Assembly (NCBI RefSeq): GCF_030063355.1
Contig: NZ_JASISZ010000004.1
Span: forward strand, 1 to 64,000
Source of the DNA: Streptomyces sp. PH10-H1
GTDB taxonomy: Bacteria; Actinomycetota; Actinomycetes; Streptomycetales; Streptomycetaceae
DNA length: 64,000 nucleotides
Direction of reading: 5' to 3'
Under the pieces are notes generated by a model. That model ran no database searches. It saw only the letters and a program-made list of their open reading frames with translations, and had not been told where the DNA came from. Every line of letters begins with the position of its first letter. Position 1 is the first letter of the stretch. The translations under genes and the position numbers were made by a program. This document shows, piece by piece, positions 8,531 through 16,855 of the stretch.

Positions 8531-8610
8531 CAGGGGTAGGGGTCCGAAATGCTGCCGTGTATTTGTGGGCCGCCAGGCCCGTACATATACGATTTCGGAC
8601 CCCTGCCCTG
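8531..8610. terminator. 80-nt two-part hairpin between convergent genes
   Basis: The outer arms are 8531-8550 and 8592-8610, sharing GGGGTCCGAAAT perfectly plus most of the rest. Inside, 8556-8571 pairs with 8576-8591 through GU pairs and one mismatch, closing on a GCCA tetraloop. A 5-nt bulge (8551-8555) is on the left side only. The element lies between the end of the plus-strand ATPase (8510) and the minus-strand gene ending at 8644, so a bidirectional terminator is the simplest reading. It is longer and more elaborate than a normal intrinsic terminator. Confidence 0.7.
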
Positions 8611-8643
8611 GAGGCCCCGGCCCCCGACTCCCAGCGGACAGGC

Positions 8644-9111
8644 TCAGTCGTGCTGCGCGAAGAGCTTGAGCACTGGAACGCCGACCCTGTGGCGGGCGCG
8701 TGACGTCCAGTCGCGGTGGAAGAACTCCTCCACGAAGTGCGGAGCGGTCAGCACGATCACCTCGTCGGCATGGGTCTGCTCAACCACCGACTTGAGCAGG
8801 TCGAGCGGATGGTCCTCGACCACTTCGCCGACCGCTTCGGCGCCGGTGGCGCGCAGCGAGGCGAGTGAGTGGCTCAGGGCTCGTTCGGCCGGAAGAGTGG
8901 CCTCCTGGCCTTCGGGTTCCGCGCGCTCGTGGGCGGCGTCGTCCAGATAGCCGAGGGCCACGTCGTCCACGGCCCGCAGTAGCCGGTCCTGGTCGCCGCG
9001 TGGCTGCATGAGTACGACGAAGGAGACGGGCTCGTCGCCGTGCAGTGTGGTGACGAGCTCCACATCGGCGGGGGCGAGCGGCTTCTCGATCATGAGTACG
9101 GTCGTGAACAC
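8644..9111 (-). CDS. Small universal-stress-like protein of unknown function
   Basis: The 155-residue protein starts at GTG 9111 with AAGGA seven bases upstream. It begins VFTTVLMIEKPLAPADVELV and ends VPVLKLFAQHD. Features such as FVVLMQPRG, a central helix-rich part, and HADEVIVLTAPHFVEEFF near the C-terminus resemble a Rossmann-like USP fold with the family's C-terminal strand. No catalytic motif is visible. Related proteins are sometimes labelled indole-3-glycerol phosphate synthase, but no TIM-barrel signature supports that. It sits beside the RibD-like reductase on the same strand, 127 bases apart. Confidence 0.75.
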   Translation of the reverse strand: MFTTVLMIEKPLAPADVELVTTLHGDEPVSFVVLMQPRGDQDRLLRAVDDVALGYLDDAAHERAEPEGQEATLPAERALSHSLASLRATGAEAVGEVVEDHPLDLLKSVVEQTHADEVIVLTAPHFVEEFFHRDWTSRARHRVGVPVLKLFAQHD

Positions 9112-9238
9112 GGACGCGTCCTTCTTTCTCGTGGGCCACCGGGCCGGCACAGAATCCATCCTGCCCCGACTCCGTACAGGGCACGCGGTGTAAGTGTTCC
9201 CTCGCGGAGGCAAACGGAACGACATATTCCGCAGATTG

Positions 9239-10057
9239 TCAGCCGCGGGAGTAACGGGTGAACAGGAAGCCGTCCTCCTCCAGGATCGAGGTCGGGGAGA
9301 ATCGTTTCGGCACGGCGATTCCGGGACCGTTCATGATCCGCGAGGCATCCCCCGCGGTGATCAGTGGAGCGATGGTCAGGCACAGTTCATCCACTACCCC
9401 GGCAACGGCGAACTGCGCCAGGACCTTCGGGCCGCCCTCGTGCAGCAGTCGCGTCAGCCCGAGGTCCGCCAGTGCGCGGACGGTCCGGGCCGGGTCGGCG
9501 CCGGCTCCGTCGCCCGCCACCACGACCCGCGCTCCGGCCTTCGTGGCGGCCGCCACCCGGTCGGCGGGCGCGGTCGCGCCGGTCACCACCAGCGTCTGCG
9601 TCACCGGCTCGGTGAACAGCGGCAGGGAGAAGTCCAGGTCAAGGCTTGCGCTGAGTACGGCGATCACCGGCGCGGGCGGCTGGCCGGCGGCCGCCCGCCG
9701 GTCGGCGAACGCCTCGCGCGCCTTCGCCGGCCGGTAACCCTCCTGACGAACCGTTTCCGCACCGACGACCACCACGTCCGCCAGTGCCCGCAGCACTCCG
9801 AACACCCGCAGATCGGCGGCCGACGACAACCCCTGCGACCGCCCCTCATGCCGGGCGGCCCCGTCCAGGGACGCGACCATGTTCGCCCGCAGCCACGGTC
9901 CGCGGGCCCGGTCCGGATACGCGTACGCGTCCGCCAGCCCGTCGAGGGAGTCCAGGGAGCCGGCGGATCCCGGGGAGTCGAGGGGATGCGCGGAACCGGC
10001 GGAATCGAACGCGGCGGCGGTCTCATCGGCACTGGGCACGGGATACAGGCGGCGCAT
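9239..10057 (-). CDS. RibD C-terminal-like pyrimidine/dihydrofolate reductase
   Basis: The 272-residue protein has the RibD C-terminal domain: an NADPH-binding fold with LRANMVASLDGAA, LADVVVVGAETVRQEGY and LLHEGGPKVLAQF. These proteins reduce a pyrimidine or pterin using NADPH. It stands alone, away from other riboflavin genes, so the substrate is uncertain and it need not be the riboflavin enzyme. The ATG at 10057 was chosen because the family starts near RRLYPVP; upstream in-frame sequence is low in conserved residues. Residues 15-45 are a Ser/Gly/Asp-rich insert. Confidence 0.85.
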   Translation of the reverse strand: MRRLYPVPSADETAAAFDSAGSAHPLDSPGSAGSLDSLDGLADAYAYPDRARGPWLRANMVASLDGAARHEGRSQGLSSAADLRVFGVLRALADVVVVGAETVRQEGYRPAKAREAFADRRAAAGQPPAPVIAVLSASLDLDFSLPLFTEPVTQTLVVTGATAPADRVAAATKAGARVVVAGDGAGADPARTVRALADLGLTRLLHEGGPKVLAQFAVAGVVDELCLTIAPLITAGDASRIMNGPGIAVPKRFSPTSILEEDGFLFTRYSRG

Positions 10058-10123
10058 GCCTCGCAGTCTGGCATGCGCCCCCTCTTCCGGGCGACGATCA
10101 GCGCGCCCGGTGTTCGACGTCCG

Positions 10124-10165
10124 GAGCCCGGCCCGCACCCCGCACGAGCCCGGCCCGCACCCCGC
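10124..10165. repeat. Two-copy direct repeat in a promoter region
   Basis: A 20-bp sequence starting GAGCCCGGCCCG occurs at 10124-10143 and again at 10146-10165, period 22. It lies in the 175-bp gap between the divergent reductase gene and zapE. A two-turn spacing could suit a dimeric regulator on each half, but such GC-rich doublets also arise by slippage. Confidence 0.5.
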
Positions 10166-10232
10166 TCAAGGGCCGGGCGGAGTGGGGTCCACCACACTCC
10201 CGCGGCACTCCGTGCCGGAGGGACTAGGCTGA

Positions 10233-11351
10233 ATGGTCGTGTCAACCCCTGTCTCCTCCCTCGCCCAGGCCACCGGTTCCCGCCCCACCGCCGGGGGTCC
10301 CGCGGCCCTCTGCGGCCGAATGCCGCAGGTGCCCGCCGACCGGCTGGTCGCCGAGATGGTGCCGCCGCCGCGCTTCGACACCGTGCGGTTCGACACCTAC
10401 CTCCCGGACCCCGATGAGGCCAGCCAGACCGACGCGGTGAAGGCGCTCAGCGGCTTCGCGTCGACCCTGGGCGGGGCGACGGCGGTCAACGGCGGCCGGA
10501 AGCGCTGGTTCCGGCGCGAGCCCCAGGCCCCCGCGGGACCCGGCGGGGTCTACCTCGACGGCGGCTACGGCGTCGGCAAGACCCATCTGCTCGCCTCGCT
10601 GTGGCACGCGGTTCCGGCGCCGCGCGAACAGAAGGCGTTCGGCACCTTCGTGGAGCTGACCAACCTCGTCGGGGCGCTCGGATTCCAGCAGGCGGTCCAG
10701 GCCCTGAGCGGCCACCGGCTGGTCTGCATCGATGAGTTCGAGCTGGACGACCCGGGCGACACGGTGCTGGTGTCCTCGCTGCTCGGCAAGCTCGCCGACG
10801 CGGGCGTGAAGCTCGCCGCCACGTCGAACACGCTGCCCGGCAAGCTCGGCGAGGGCCGGTTCGCCGCCTCCGACTTCATGCGGGAGATCCAGGGGCTGTC
10901 CGCGCGTTTCCTGCCGCTGCGCATCGACGGCCAGGACTACCGGCACCGCGGACTGCCCGAGGCCCCGGCGCCGTACACCGACCGGCAGGTCAGCGAGACC
11001 GCGGAGCGCACGCAGGGAGCTTCGCTCGACGACTTCGGCCCGCTGCTGGACCATCTGGCGCGGGTCCACCCCAGCCGGTACGGCGCGCTGTGCGACGGCG
11101 TCGACGCCGTCTTCCTGCAGGACGTATGGCCGGTGACCGATCAGGCCACAGCGCTGCGGCTGGTGGTACTCGCCGACCGGCTGTACGACCGCGAGGTGCC
11201 GGTGATGGCCTCGGGCACACCGTTCGACCAGATATTCAGCGCGGAGATGCTCGCCGGTGGATACCGCAAGAAGTACTTCCGGGCCATCTCGAGGCTGACG
11301 GCGCTCGCGCGTGACGCCGAGCGGCTCCCGGGAGCTGGCGCCTCCGCCTGA
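10233..11351 (+). CDS. zapE: Cell division protein ZapE (AFG1-like ATPase)
   Basis: The 372-residue protein is an AFG1/ZapE AAA+-like ATPase. It shows Walker A DGGYGVGKTHLLA, Walker B RLVCIDEFELDD, and the sensor region LAATSNTLPGKLGEGRF, all conserved in the family. ZapE associates with the Z-ring and needs ATPase activity in Proteobacteria; the actinobacterial role is less known. The ATG at 10233 follows GGAGGG at 10217-10222; a GTG six bases later is the alternative. It is complete and stands alone, followed 19 bases later by ppk2. Confidence 0.9.
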   Translation: MVVSTPVSSLAQATGSRPTAGGPAALCGRMPQVPADRLVAEMVPPPRFDTVRFDTYLPDPDEASQTDAVKALSGFASTLGGATAVNGGRKRWFRREPQAPAGPGGVYLDGGYGVGKTHLLASLWHAVPAPREQKAFGTFVELTNLVGALGFQQAVQALSGHRLVCIDEFELDDPGDTVLVSSLLGKLADAGVKLAATSNTLPGKLGEGRFAASDFMREIQGLSARFLPLRIDGQDYRHRGLPEAPAPYTDRQVSETAERTQGASLDDFGPLLDHLARVHPSRYGALCDGVDAVFLQDVWPVTDQATALRLVVLADRLYDREVPVMASGTPFDQIFSAEMLAGGYRKKYFRAISRLTALARDAERLPGAGASA

Positions 11352-11370
11352 TCCGTCGCAGGATCGGGGC

Positions 11371-12303
11371 ATGGCGAAGGACGACAAGAGCGGGAAGAAC
11401 GACCAGAGCGACACGAGTGGGAAGAAGCAGGGCGGCGGGAAGAGCGGCGAGGACGAGTCGGCCGCCGACGTACGCACCCTGCTGCGCGTTCCGCCGGGCG
11501 GCGGTCCGGTCAAGCTCAAGACGTACGACACCTCCGGCACCCCCGGCGGCCCGCAGGACAAGAAGCGGGCACTCGCCGAGACCGCCGCGATGGGCCTGCG
11601 GCTCGCCGAGCTCCAGGAGAAGCTCTTCGCGCAGAGCAGCGCGGGCGACCCGCGCGCGATGCTGTTCGTGCTGCAGGGCATGGACACCTCCGGTAAGGGC
11701 GGCACCGTCAAACACGTGGTCGGGCAGTTCAACCCGGCCGGGCTGCGGATGCGCGCCTTCAAGGCGCCGACGGACGAGGAGAAGCAGAACCCGTTCCTGT
11801 GGCGGATCCGCAAGGCGCTGCCGGAGCCCGGCGAGATCGGCATCTTCGACCGCTCGCACTATGAGGACGTGCTGATCGTCCGGGTCAGGAACCTGGTGCC
11901 GCGCGCCACCTGGTCCAAGCGGTACAGCGTCATCAACCGGTTCGAGCAGTCGCTCGCGGACGACGGCGTCAGCATCGTCAAGGTCTTCCTGCACGTCGGC
12001 TACGACGAGCAGCGCGACCGGCTGCTCGCACGGCTCGACAACCCGGACAAGCACTGGAAGTTCAATGCCGGCGATATCGCGGAGCGGGCCCTGTGGCCCG
12101 CCTACCAGGAGGCCTACGAGGCTGCTCTGGAGCGCTGCTCGACCGACGCCGCGCCCTGGTACCTCGTCCCCGCCGACCGCAAGTGGTACCGCAACTGGGC
12201 GATCAGCAAGCTGCTGCTGGAACACCTGGAGCTGATGGACCCGGCCTATCCGAAGGGCGACTTCGACGTGGAGGAGAGCCGGGCGCAGCTGCTCAAGACC
12301 TGA
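11371..12303 (+). CDS. ppk2: Polyphosphate kinase 2 family protein
   Basis: PPK2 enzymes transfer phosphate between polyphosphate and nucleoside mono- or diphosphates. The 310-residue protein has the P-loop FVLQGMDTSGKGG, the lid region DRSHYEDVLIVRV, and DNPDKHWKFNAGDIAER, all typical of the single-domain class I/III enzymes. Residues 1-35 are a charged, probably disordered tail (KSGKNDQSDTSGKKQGGGKS). The start at 11371 is chosen because AGGATCGGGGC precedes it and conserved sequence begins near residue 40. Whether it makes ADP/ATP from AMP or GTP from GDP cannot be read here. Confidence 0.9.
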   Translation: MAKDDKSGKNDQSDTSGKKQGGGKSGEDESAADVRTLLRVPPGGGPVKLKTYDTSGTPGGPQDKKRALAETAAMGLRLAELQEKLFAQSSAGDPRAMLFVLQGMDTSGKGGTVKHVVGQFNPAGLRMRAFKAPTDEEKQNPFLWRIRKALPEPGEIGIFDRSHYEDVLIVRVRNLVPRATWSKRYSVINRFEQSLADDGVSIVKVFLHVGYDEQRDRLLARLDNPDKHWKFNAGDIAERALWPAYQEAYEAALERCSTDAAPWYLVPADRKWYRNWAISKLLLEHLELMDPAYPKGDFDVEESRAQLLKT

Positions 12304-12345
12304 GCGGCCTCAAGACCTGACCGGCCTCACATCTTCTGATGAGCG

Positions 12346-12543
12346 CTAACCCGAGCAGGCCGTGCGCTGCGCTTCCTGCCATTCGCAGACAGGGCACATG
12401 GTCAGGCCTGGCTGCGTGGCCGGGTATTCGGTGGGCTTGCCGCACAGCACGCAGTCGGCGCGCGGCTCGCCCGCCGCCAGGGGCGCGGAGGGAGCGGCGG
12501 GGGCCGGCTCGGGATCGCCGGGGTCGGCGTAGCACTCGGTCAC
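12346..12543 (-). CDS. Small zinc-ribbon protein
   Basis: A 65-residue product from GTG 12543, overlapping the end of treZ as GTGA. After a Pro/Ala-rich stretch it has CVLCGKP and CPVCEW, two CxxC knuckles that should bind one zinc, and ends QEAQRTACSG. No known family name is certain. Tight coupling to treZ suggests co-translation, but no role in trehalose synthesis follows from sequence alone. Confidence 0.7.
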   Translation of the reverse strand: MTECYADPGDPEPAPAAPSAPLAAGEPRADCVLCGKPTEYPATQPGLTMCPVCEWQEAQRTACSG

Positions 12544-14285
12544 CCGTCCACCGTACTGCGCAGGATCGCGGCCGAGCGCGCGGGCAGGTGCAGCACGCCG
12601 GCCGGACCCGGCGGCTCGCAGGGGAGCCAGGCCGCGGCGATCTCGGCGCGCGCAGCGTACCCGCGATCGAGCGGGACGGCGGCCGGCGCGTCGGAGAAGT
12701 TCACGGCGGTGAGGAATCGGCCCCGGCGGACGGTGAGCAGGGTCCCGGTGGCGGTGACGCCGGGCGCCGCCGGGCCGCCGCCGGACAGCTCCGGCTCGGC
12801 GTGCCGCAGGGCGATCAGTTCGCGGTACCAGCTGAGCAGCCGAGCGTGCGGGTCGCGGAAGGACTCGTCCCAGTCGAGGCAGGAACGCAGCCGGGTGGCG
12901 GGGTCCTGGGGGTCGGGGATGTCCTCGGCGGCCCAGCCGTGTCCGGCGAACTCCCGGCGGCGGCCCCGGGTGATGGCCGCGGCGAGTTCCGGGTCTTCGT
13001 GGTCGGTGAAGAACTGCCAGGGCGTGCCCGCGCCCCACTCCTCGCCCATGAACAGCATGGGGGTGAACGGCGAGGTGAGGACGATCGCGGCGGCGAGGGC
13101 GAGCTGCCCGGGGGCGAGCCGGTCGCCGGTGGCGCGGTTGCCGATCTGGTCGTGGGTCTGGGAGTAGCCGAGGAAGCGGTGCGCCGGGGTCGTCGCGCGG
13201 TCCACCGGCCGGCCGTGGCGGCGACCGCGGAAGGACGAGTAGGTGCCGTCGTGGAAGAAGACGCGGGTCAGCGTCTTGGCGAGCGCGCCGAGCGGTTCCC
13301 GGGCGAAGTCGGCGTAGTAGCCCTGTGATTCACCGGTCAGTGCGGTGTGCAGGGCGTGGTGGAGGTCGTCGTTCCACTGGGCGGTCAGGCCCAGGCCGCC
13401 GGCCTCGCGCGGGGTGGTGGTGCGAGGGTCGTTGAGGTCGGACTCGGCGATCAGGAAGAGCGGGCGGCCGAGCGAGGCCGCCAGCGTGTCGACCGCCGCC
13501 GACAGCTCCTCCAGGAATTGCAGCGCTCGGGTGTCGACGAGCGCGTGGACGGCGTCCAGCCGCAGCCCGTCGAGGCGGTAGTCGCGCAGCCAGGCCAGCG
13601 CGCTGCCGATCAGATACGCGCGCACCTCGTCGGAGCCGGGGGCGTCCAGATTGACGGCGTCGCCCCACGGCGTGTGGTGCCGGTCGGTGAAGTACGGGCC
13701 GAACGCCGGGAGGTGGTTGCCGGACGGCCCGAGGTGGTTGTGGACCACGTCCAGGACGACGCCGAGGCCGTGCGCGTGAGCCGCGTCCACGAAACGTTTG
13801 AGGCCGTCGGGACCCCCGTAGGGCTCGTGAACGGCCCACAGGGACACGCCCTCGTAGCCCCAGCCGTGGGTGCCGGGGAACGGGCAGACCGGCATCAGCT
13901 CCACATGGGTGACGCCCAGTCCGGCTAGATGGGGGAGACGGCCGATCGCGGCCTCGAAGGTGCCCTCGCGGGTGAACGTGCCGATGTGCAGCTCGTAGAG
14001 CACCGCGCCCGGCAGCGGACGGCCGTTCCAGGGCCGCGTCCAGTCGAAGGCGGCGTGGTCGAGTACGGCGCTCGCTCCGTCGGGGCCGTCCGGCTGGCAG
14101 CGCGAACGCGGGTCGGGGAGCGGCGGTCCGCCGTCGAGTACGTAGGCGTACCGGGCACCGGGTGCGGCCGGGGCCTCGGCGCGCCACCAGCCCTCGCGGT
14201 CCGGATCCGGCTCCAGGGGATGGGTACGGCCTTCGGTCACGACCTCGGCGCGCGCCGCGTCCGGCGCCCACACCTCGAACTGCAC
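12540..14285 (-). CDS. treZ: Malto-oligosyltrehalose trehalohydrolase
   Basis: TreZ releases trehalose from maltooligosyl-trehalose made by TreY, the last step of the glycogen-to-trehalose route. The 581-residue GH13 enzyme begins VQFEVWAPDAARAEVV (a carbohydrate-binding module-like domain), then a catalytic barrel with DVVHNHLGPSGNHL, the nucleophile in LDGLRLDAVHALVD, the acid/base Glu in PLFLIAESDLND, and the third acidic residue in FLGYSQTHDQIGN. The GTG start follows GAGGAG with seven-base spacing. It ends overlapping a zinc-ribbon gene. Its partners treY and treX lie 4.9 kb away on the same strand, separated by unrelated genes. Confidence 0.95.
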   Translation of the reverse strand: MQFEVWAPDAARAEVVTEGRTHPLEPDPDREGWWRAEAPAAPGARYAYVLDGGPPLPDPRSRCQPDGPDGASAVLDHAAFDWTRPWNGRPLPGAVLYELHIGTFTREGTFEAAIGRLPHLAGLGVTHVELMPVCPFPGTHGWGYEGVSLWAVHEPYGGPDGLKRFVDAAHAHGLGVVLDVVHNHLGPSGNHLPAFGPYFTDRHHTPWGDAVNLDAPGSDEVRAYLIGSALAWLRDYRLDGLRLDAVHALVDTRALQFLEELSAAVDTLAASLGRPLFLIAESDLNDPRTTTPREAGGLGLTAQWNDDLHHALHTALTGESQGYYADFAREPLGALAKTLTRVFFHDGTYSSFRGRRHGRPVDRATTPAHRFLGYSQTHDQIGNRATGDRLAPGQLALAAAIVLTSPFTPMLFMGEEWGAGTPWQFFTDHEDPELAAAITRGRRREFAGHGWAAEDIPDPQDPATRLRSCLDWDESFRDPHARLLSWYRELIALRHAEPELSGGGPAAPGVTATGTLLTVRRGRFLTAVNFSDAPAAVPLDRGYAARAEIAAAWLPCEPPGPAGVLHLPARSAAILRSTVDG

Positions 14286-14385
14286 TGGCGGCTCCTCTGA
14301 GCGGTCCGGCACGGACGTGTCCCGGCCTTCGCAGGCCTTCGCGGACCTTCCGCACCCTAGCGCCGGGACCGCACGGCTCACCGGG

Positions 14386-14447
14386 TTACGCGTCCTTCGG
14401 CCGCGCTGTCCTCGTCCTCACCTGCCGGGCGGGCTGAATTTCAGCCC
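14386..14447. repeat. Dispersed palindromic element with 5' extension
   Basis: The centre is the palindrome GGGCTGAA/TTCAGCCC at 14431-14447. The 28 bases at 14386-14413 match 14-of-15-type blocks at 26157-26184: both read ACGCGTCCT, CGGCCGCGC and GTCCTC. The same GGGCTGA core recurs at 15.4, 26.2 and 61.6 kb. Here the element overlaps the end of a broken acetyltransferase gene. Confidence 0.6.
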
Positions 14448-14639
14448 ACCAGGCGGCGCGGGCGACGACGATGCCGTCCCGCAGGGCGATCCAGGTCCAT
14501 TCGGGCCGGTACTCGCCGCCGTCGGCGACCATGGTGTATGTGCCGCCGCTGATGGCGCGGCCGACGAGGCCGGAGTCGGCGAGGGAGTTGAAGAGAGGTG
14601 TTTCGCCGCGACGAGCGGACGGATGACCAGGTCAGTCAT
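14430..14639 (-). pseudogene. GNAT acetyltransferase, frameshifted N-terminal fragment
   Basis: The ATG at 14639 follows GAAGGATC. The protein begins MTDLVIRPLVAA, typical of a GNAT N-terminus. One base is missing near 14603-14606, after which another frame reads ETPLFNSLADSGLVGRAISG, GTYTMVADGGEYRPEWTWIA and LRDGIVVARAAWW. Homology then stops in the dispersed palindrome at 14431-14447. The acetyl-CoA-binding loop is not present, so only the first third remains. It is preceded by a short leader ORF at 14672-14728. Confidence 0.7.
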
Positions 14640-14671
14640 GAAGATCCTTCGGGAGAGTGACGCGCTCCCGG

Positions 14672-14728
14672 TCAGATCTGGGACGCCCGGTGGACAGGAC
14701 GGGAGCGCGGACGGTTCGTTGTGAACAT
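14672..14728 (-). CDS. 18-residue leader ORF with strong RBS
   Basis: The ORF encodes MFTTNRPRSRPVHRASQI. GGAAGGAGG lies about eight bases before its ATG. CGCGCTCCCG at 14661-14670, just after the stop, is a perfect inverted copy of CGGGAGCGCG at 14700-14709 inside the ORF, so ribosome position could change folding ahead of the acetyltransferase start at 14639. Such leaders control translation or antitermination of downstream genes in some resistance loci. Here the downstream gene is broken. Real translation is inferred only from the binding site. Confidence 0.5.
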   Translation of the reverse strand: MFTTNRPRSRPVHRASQI

Positions 14729-14803
14729 CGCGCTCGCCTCCTTCCATGTTGATCAAGGGCGTTCGAACACCGTAGCCGGGTCTCGACGCGCCTGTCCAGG
14801 CAC

Positions 14804-14809
14804 TATTTT
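14804..14809 (+). promoter_or_regulatory. Probable -10 of a leaderless promoter
   Basis: TATTTT ends six bases before the ATG at 14816, and no ribosome binding site precedes that ATG. This spacing would start transcription at the first codon, as in leaderless actinobacterial genes. Confidence 0.5.
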
Positions 14810-14815
14810 GGCGGC

Positions 14816-15301
14816 ATGATCCACAGCCAGGAAGTACCCGTCGTCCGGCATGCGACCCGGTCCGACCTGCCGCGCGTCGCGGAACTCGCCATCGCCCATG
14901 CCGCCTACGAGCAGGCCGACCCGCCGGCCGCCGGCTTCGCCGAGCGGCTCGCCGACGCGCTCTTCGACCGCGCCGAGCCCCGGCTGATCTGCCTCGTGGC
15001 GCAGCTGCCGGGCGGCGACCTGGCCGGATACGCCACCTGCACACCCGAGTTCGCGACCTGGTCCGGGCATGAGTATCTGCACATGGACTGTCTGTTCCTC
15101 GACGGCGAGCACCGCGGCCTGGGCCTGGGCCGGATGCTGATCGACGCGGTCGCGGCCGAGGCGGTGGCCCTCGGTCTGGAGGAGGTCCAGTGGAACACCC
15201 CGGTCTGGAACAAGGGCGCCATCCGCTTCTACGACCGCCTCGGCGCCACCTCGCGCGAGAAGCGGCGCTACGCCTGGCGGGTGCCGGGCGCCTGCGGCTA
15301 G
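14816..15301 (+). CDS. GNAT-family N-acetyltransferase
   Basis: The 161-residue protein has a complete GNAT fold: N-terminal VRHATRSDLPRVAELA, strand 4 with MDCLFLDGEHRGLGLGRML (the R/Q-x-x-G-x-G/A acetyl-CoA loop is RGLGLG), and C-terminal NKGAIRFYDRLGATSREK. The substrate cannot be told; the C-terminal part resembles spermidine and related small-molecule acetyltransferases. It is convergent with the efflux pump gene, with a perfect 22-bp hairpin between them. Confidence 0.85.
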   Translation: MIHSQEVPVVRHATRSDLPRVAELAIAHAAYEQADPPAAGFAERLADALFDRAEPRLICLVAQLPGGDLAGYATCTPEFATWSGHEYLHMDCLFLDGEHRGLGLGRMLIDAVAAEAVALGLEEVQWNTPVWNKGAIRFYDRLGATSREKRRYAWRVPGACG

Positions 15302-15356
15302 AGCCTGTCCGGGGTGACCGCATGGGTTCGCCGGGTCCGCCCGGCAGCCGGTTCGT

Positions 15357-15402
15357 CCTCAATCGCCGGACGGGCTGACTTCAGCCCGTCCGGCGATTGA
15401 GG
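15357..15402. terminator. Perfect 22-bp palindrome, bidirectional terminator
   Basis: Arms of 22 bases (15357-15378 and 15381-15402) flank a 2-base centre, with outer CCTCAATCG and inner CGGGCTGA. It lies between a plus-strand acetyltransferase ending at 15301 and a minus-strand pump gene ending at 15411. The same design recurs at 26179-26228 and, with split arms, at 46895-47036. Confidence 0.75.
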
Positions 15403-15410
15403 CGTGCCGG

Positions 15411-16853
15411 TTACCGCACGCGGCGGCGCAGTCCGGCGAGGACCAGGGCCGAGCCGGCCAGGACGATCACCGCGTCGAGGAGGAGGGCGGTGTGGACGCC
15501 GCTCAGGACGGAGCCGGTGGCGGCGGTGCTGGCGGTGGCGACGGCGCTGAGGACCGGGATGCCCATCGTGACGCCGACCTGCTGGGTCATCGAGGCGAGT
15601 CCGGTGGCCAGACCCTGTTCGTCGTCGGGGAGGCCCGAGGTCGCGGTGACCATGTAGCCGACGATCGCCGAGATATGGCCGAAGGCGCCCGCCGCGGAGG
15701 CGGCGATGAGCAGAGTGAGGGCGCTGCCGCCGCCGGTGCCCAGCCAGAAGAAGGCGGCGGTGGACAGGGCCTGGACGAGCAGGCCGCCGGACAGGACCGT
15801 ACGGGTGCCGTAGCGGCCGATGAGACGCGGGGCGGCCAGCCCTCCGGCGAAGGCGGCGAGGCCGATCCCGCAGAAGGCCAGGCCGGTCTGGAGCGGCGAG
15901 TAGTCGAGCACCTGCTGCATATAGAGGGTCAGCAGGAAGATGACCGAGCTCTCCATGGTGAAGGTGATCAGGCCGCCGAAGTTGCCCCACTTGACGGTGG
16001 GCCGGGTCAGCACTCCCAGCGGGGCGAGCGGTGCCTCGGCGCGCAGCTCGATGCGCCAGAAGGCGAGGAGCAGCAGAGCGGCGGCGGCGAGGCAGCCGAG
16101 CGCGGTGGGGTCGGTCCAGCCGTGCTGGCCGGCCATGGTGACGCCGTAGACGAGGGTGAGCAGCCCGCCGGTGACGGTGATCGCGCCGGGGATGTCGAGC
16201 TTGGAGCGGGCGCCGCGGCTCTCCTCGATCACGGCGGGGGCGGCGCAGAGGATGAACAGCGCGACGGGCACGTTGAGGAAGAAGGCCCAGCGCCAGCTCA
16301 GCAGGTCGGTGAGGACACCGCCGAAGATCGCGCCGATGGTGAATCCGGCCGACAGGAGGGTGCCGTTGAGGCCCAGCGCCTTGTCCCGCAGCGGCCCTTC
16401 GGGCAGCGAGGTGGTGAGCAGCGAGAGCGCGGCGGGGGTTGCCAGCGCGGATGCCAGGCCCTGGGCGACGCGGGCGCAGAGCAGCATCTCGGGGCTGGTC
16501 GCCAGACCGCCGGCCAGTGAGCCGGCGGCGAGCAGGCCCATGCCGGTCAGCAGCATCCGGCGGCGTCCCGCGAGGTCGGCGAGCCGGCCGAAGAGCAGGG
16601 TGAATCCGGCGGCCGGCAGCATCATCGCGGTGGCGATCCACTGCAGATTCGCCATCGAGAATCCGAGGCCGTGGCCGATGTCGGGAAGTGCAACGTTGAG
16701 GATGGAGAAGTCGACGGCGAGCATGAACTGCGAGCCGAGCAGGAGCAGGAGGACGAGGCGCTGGCGGGAGGTCATCCGGGAGGCACCGGCGTCACCGGCC
16801 GGGCCGGCGAAGGCCCCGTCCTCGGTGGCGGGCGACTGCGTGAGGGTGGTCAT
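15411..16853 (-). CDS. MFS efflux transporter, DHA2 (EmrB/QacA) type
   Basis: The protein (about 480 residues) has around 14 hydrophobic segments and DHA2 signatures: ILNVALPDIGHGL in the first helix region, FGRLADLAGRRRML (motif A), and SWRWAFFLNVPVAL (motif C area). Such proteins export drugs using the proton gradient. It follows the quinone-reductase-like gene with the junction TAGTGATG; GTG 16856 or ATG 16853 can be the start, and ATG was chosen. The two genes form an operon downstream of a palindrome at 17885-17901. Confidence 0.9.
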   Translation of the reverse strand: MTTLTQSPATEDGAFAGPAGDAGASRMTSRQRLVLLLLLGSQFMLAVDFSILNVALPDIGHGLGFSMANLQWIATAMMLPAAGFTLLFGRLADLAGRRRMLLTGMGLLAAGSLAGGLATSPEMLLCARVAQGLASALATPAALSLLTTSLPEGPLRDKALGLNGTLLSAGFTIGAIFGGVLTDLLSWRWAFFLNVPVALFILCAAPAVIEESRGARSKLDIPGAITVTGGLLTLVYGVTMAGQHGWTDPTALGCLAAAALLLLAFWRIELRAEAPLAPLGVLTRPTVKWGNFGGLITFTMESSVIFLLTLYMQQVLDYSPLQTGLAFCGIGLAAFAGGLAAPRLIGRYGTRTVLSGGLLVQALSTAAFFWLGTGGGSALTLLIAASAAGAFGHISAIVGYMVTATSGLPDDEQGLATGLASMTQQVGVTMGIPVLSAVATASTAATGSVLSGVHTALLLDAVIVLAGSALVLAGLRRRVR

Positions 16854-16855
16854 CA

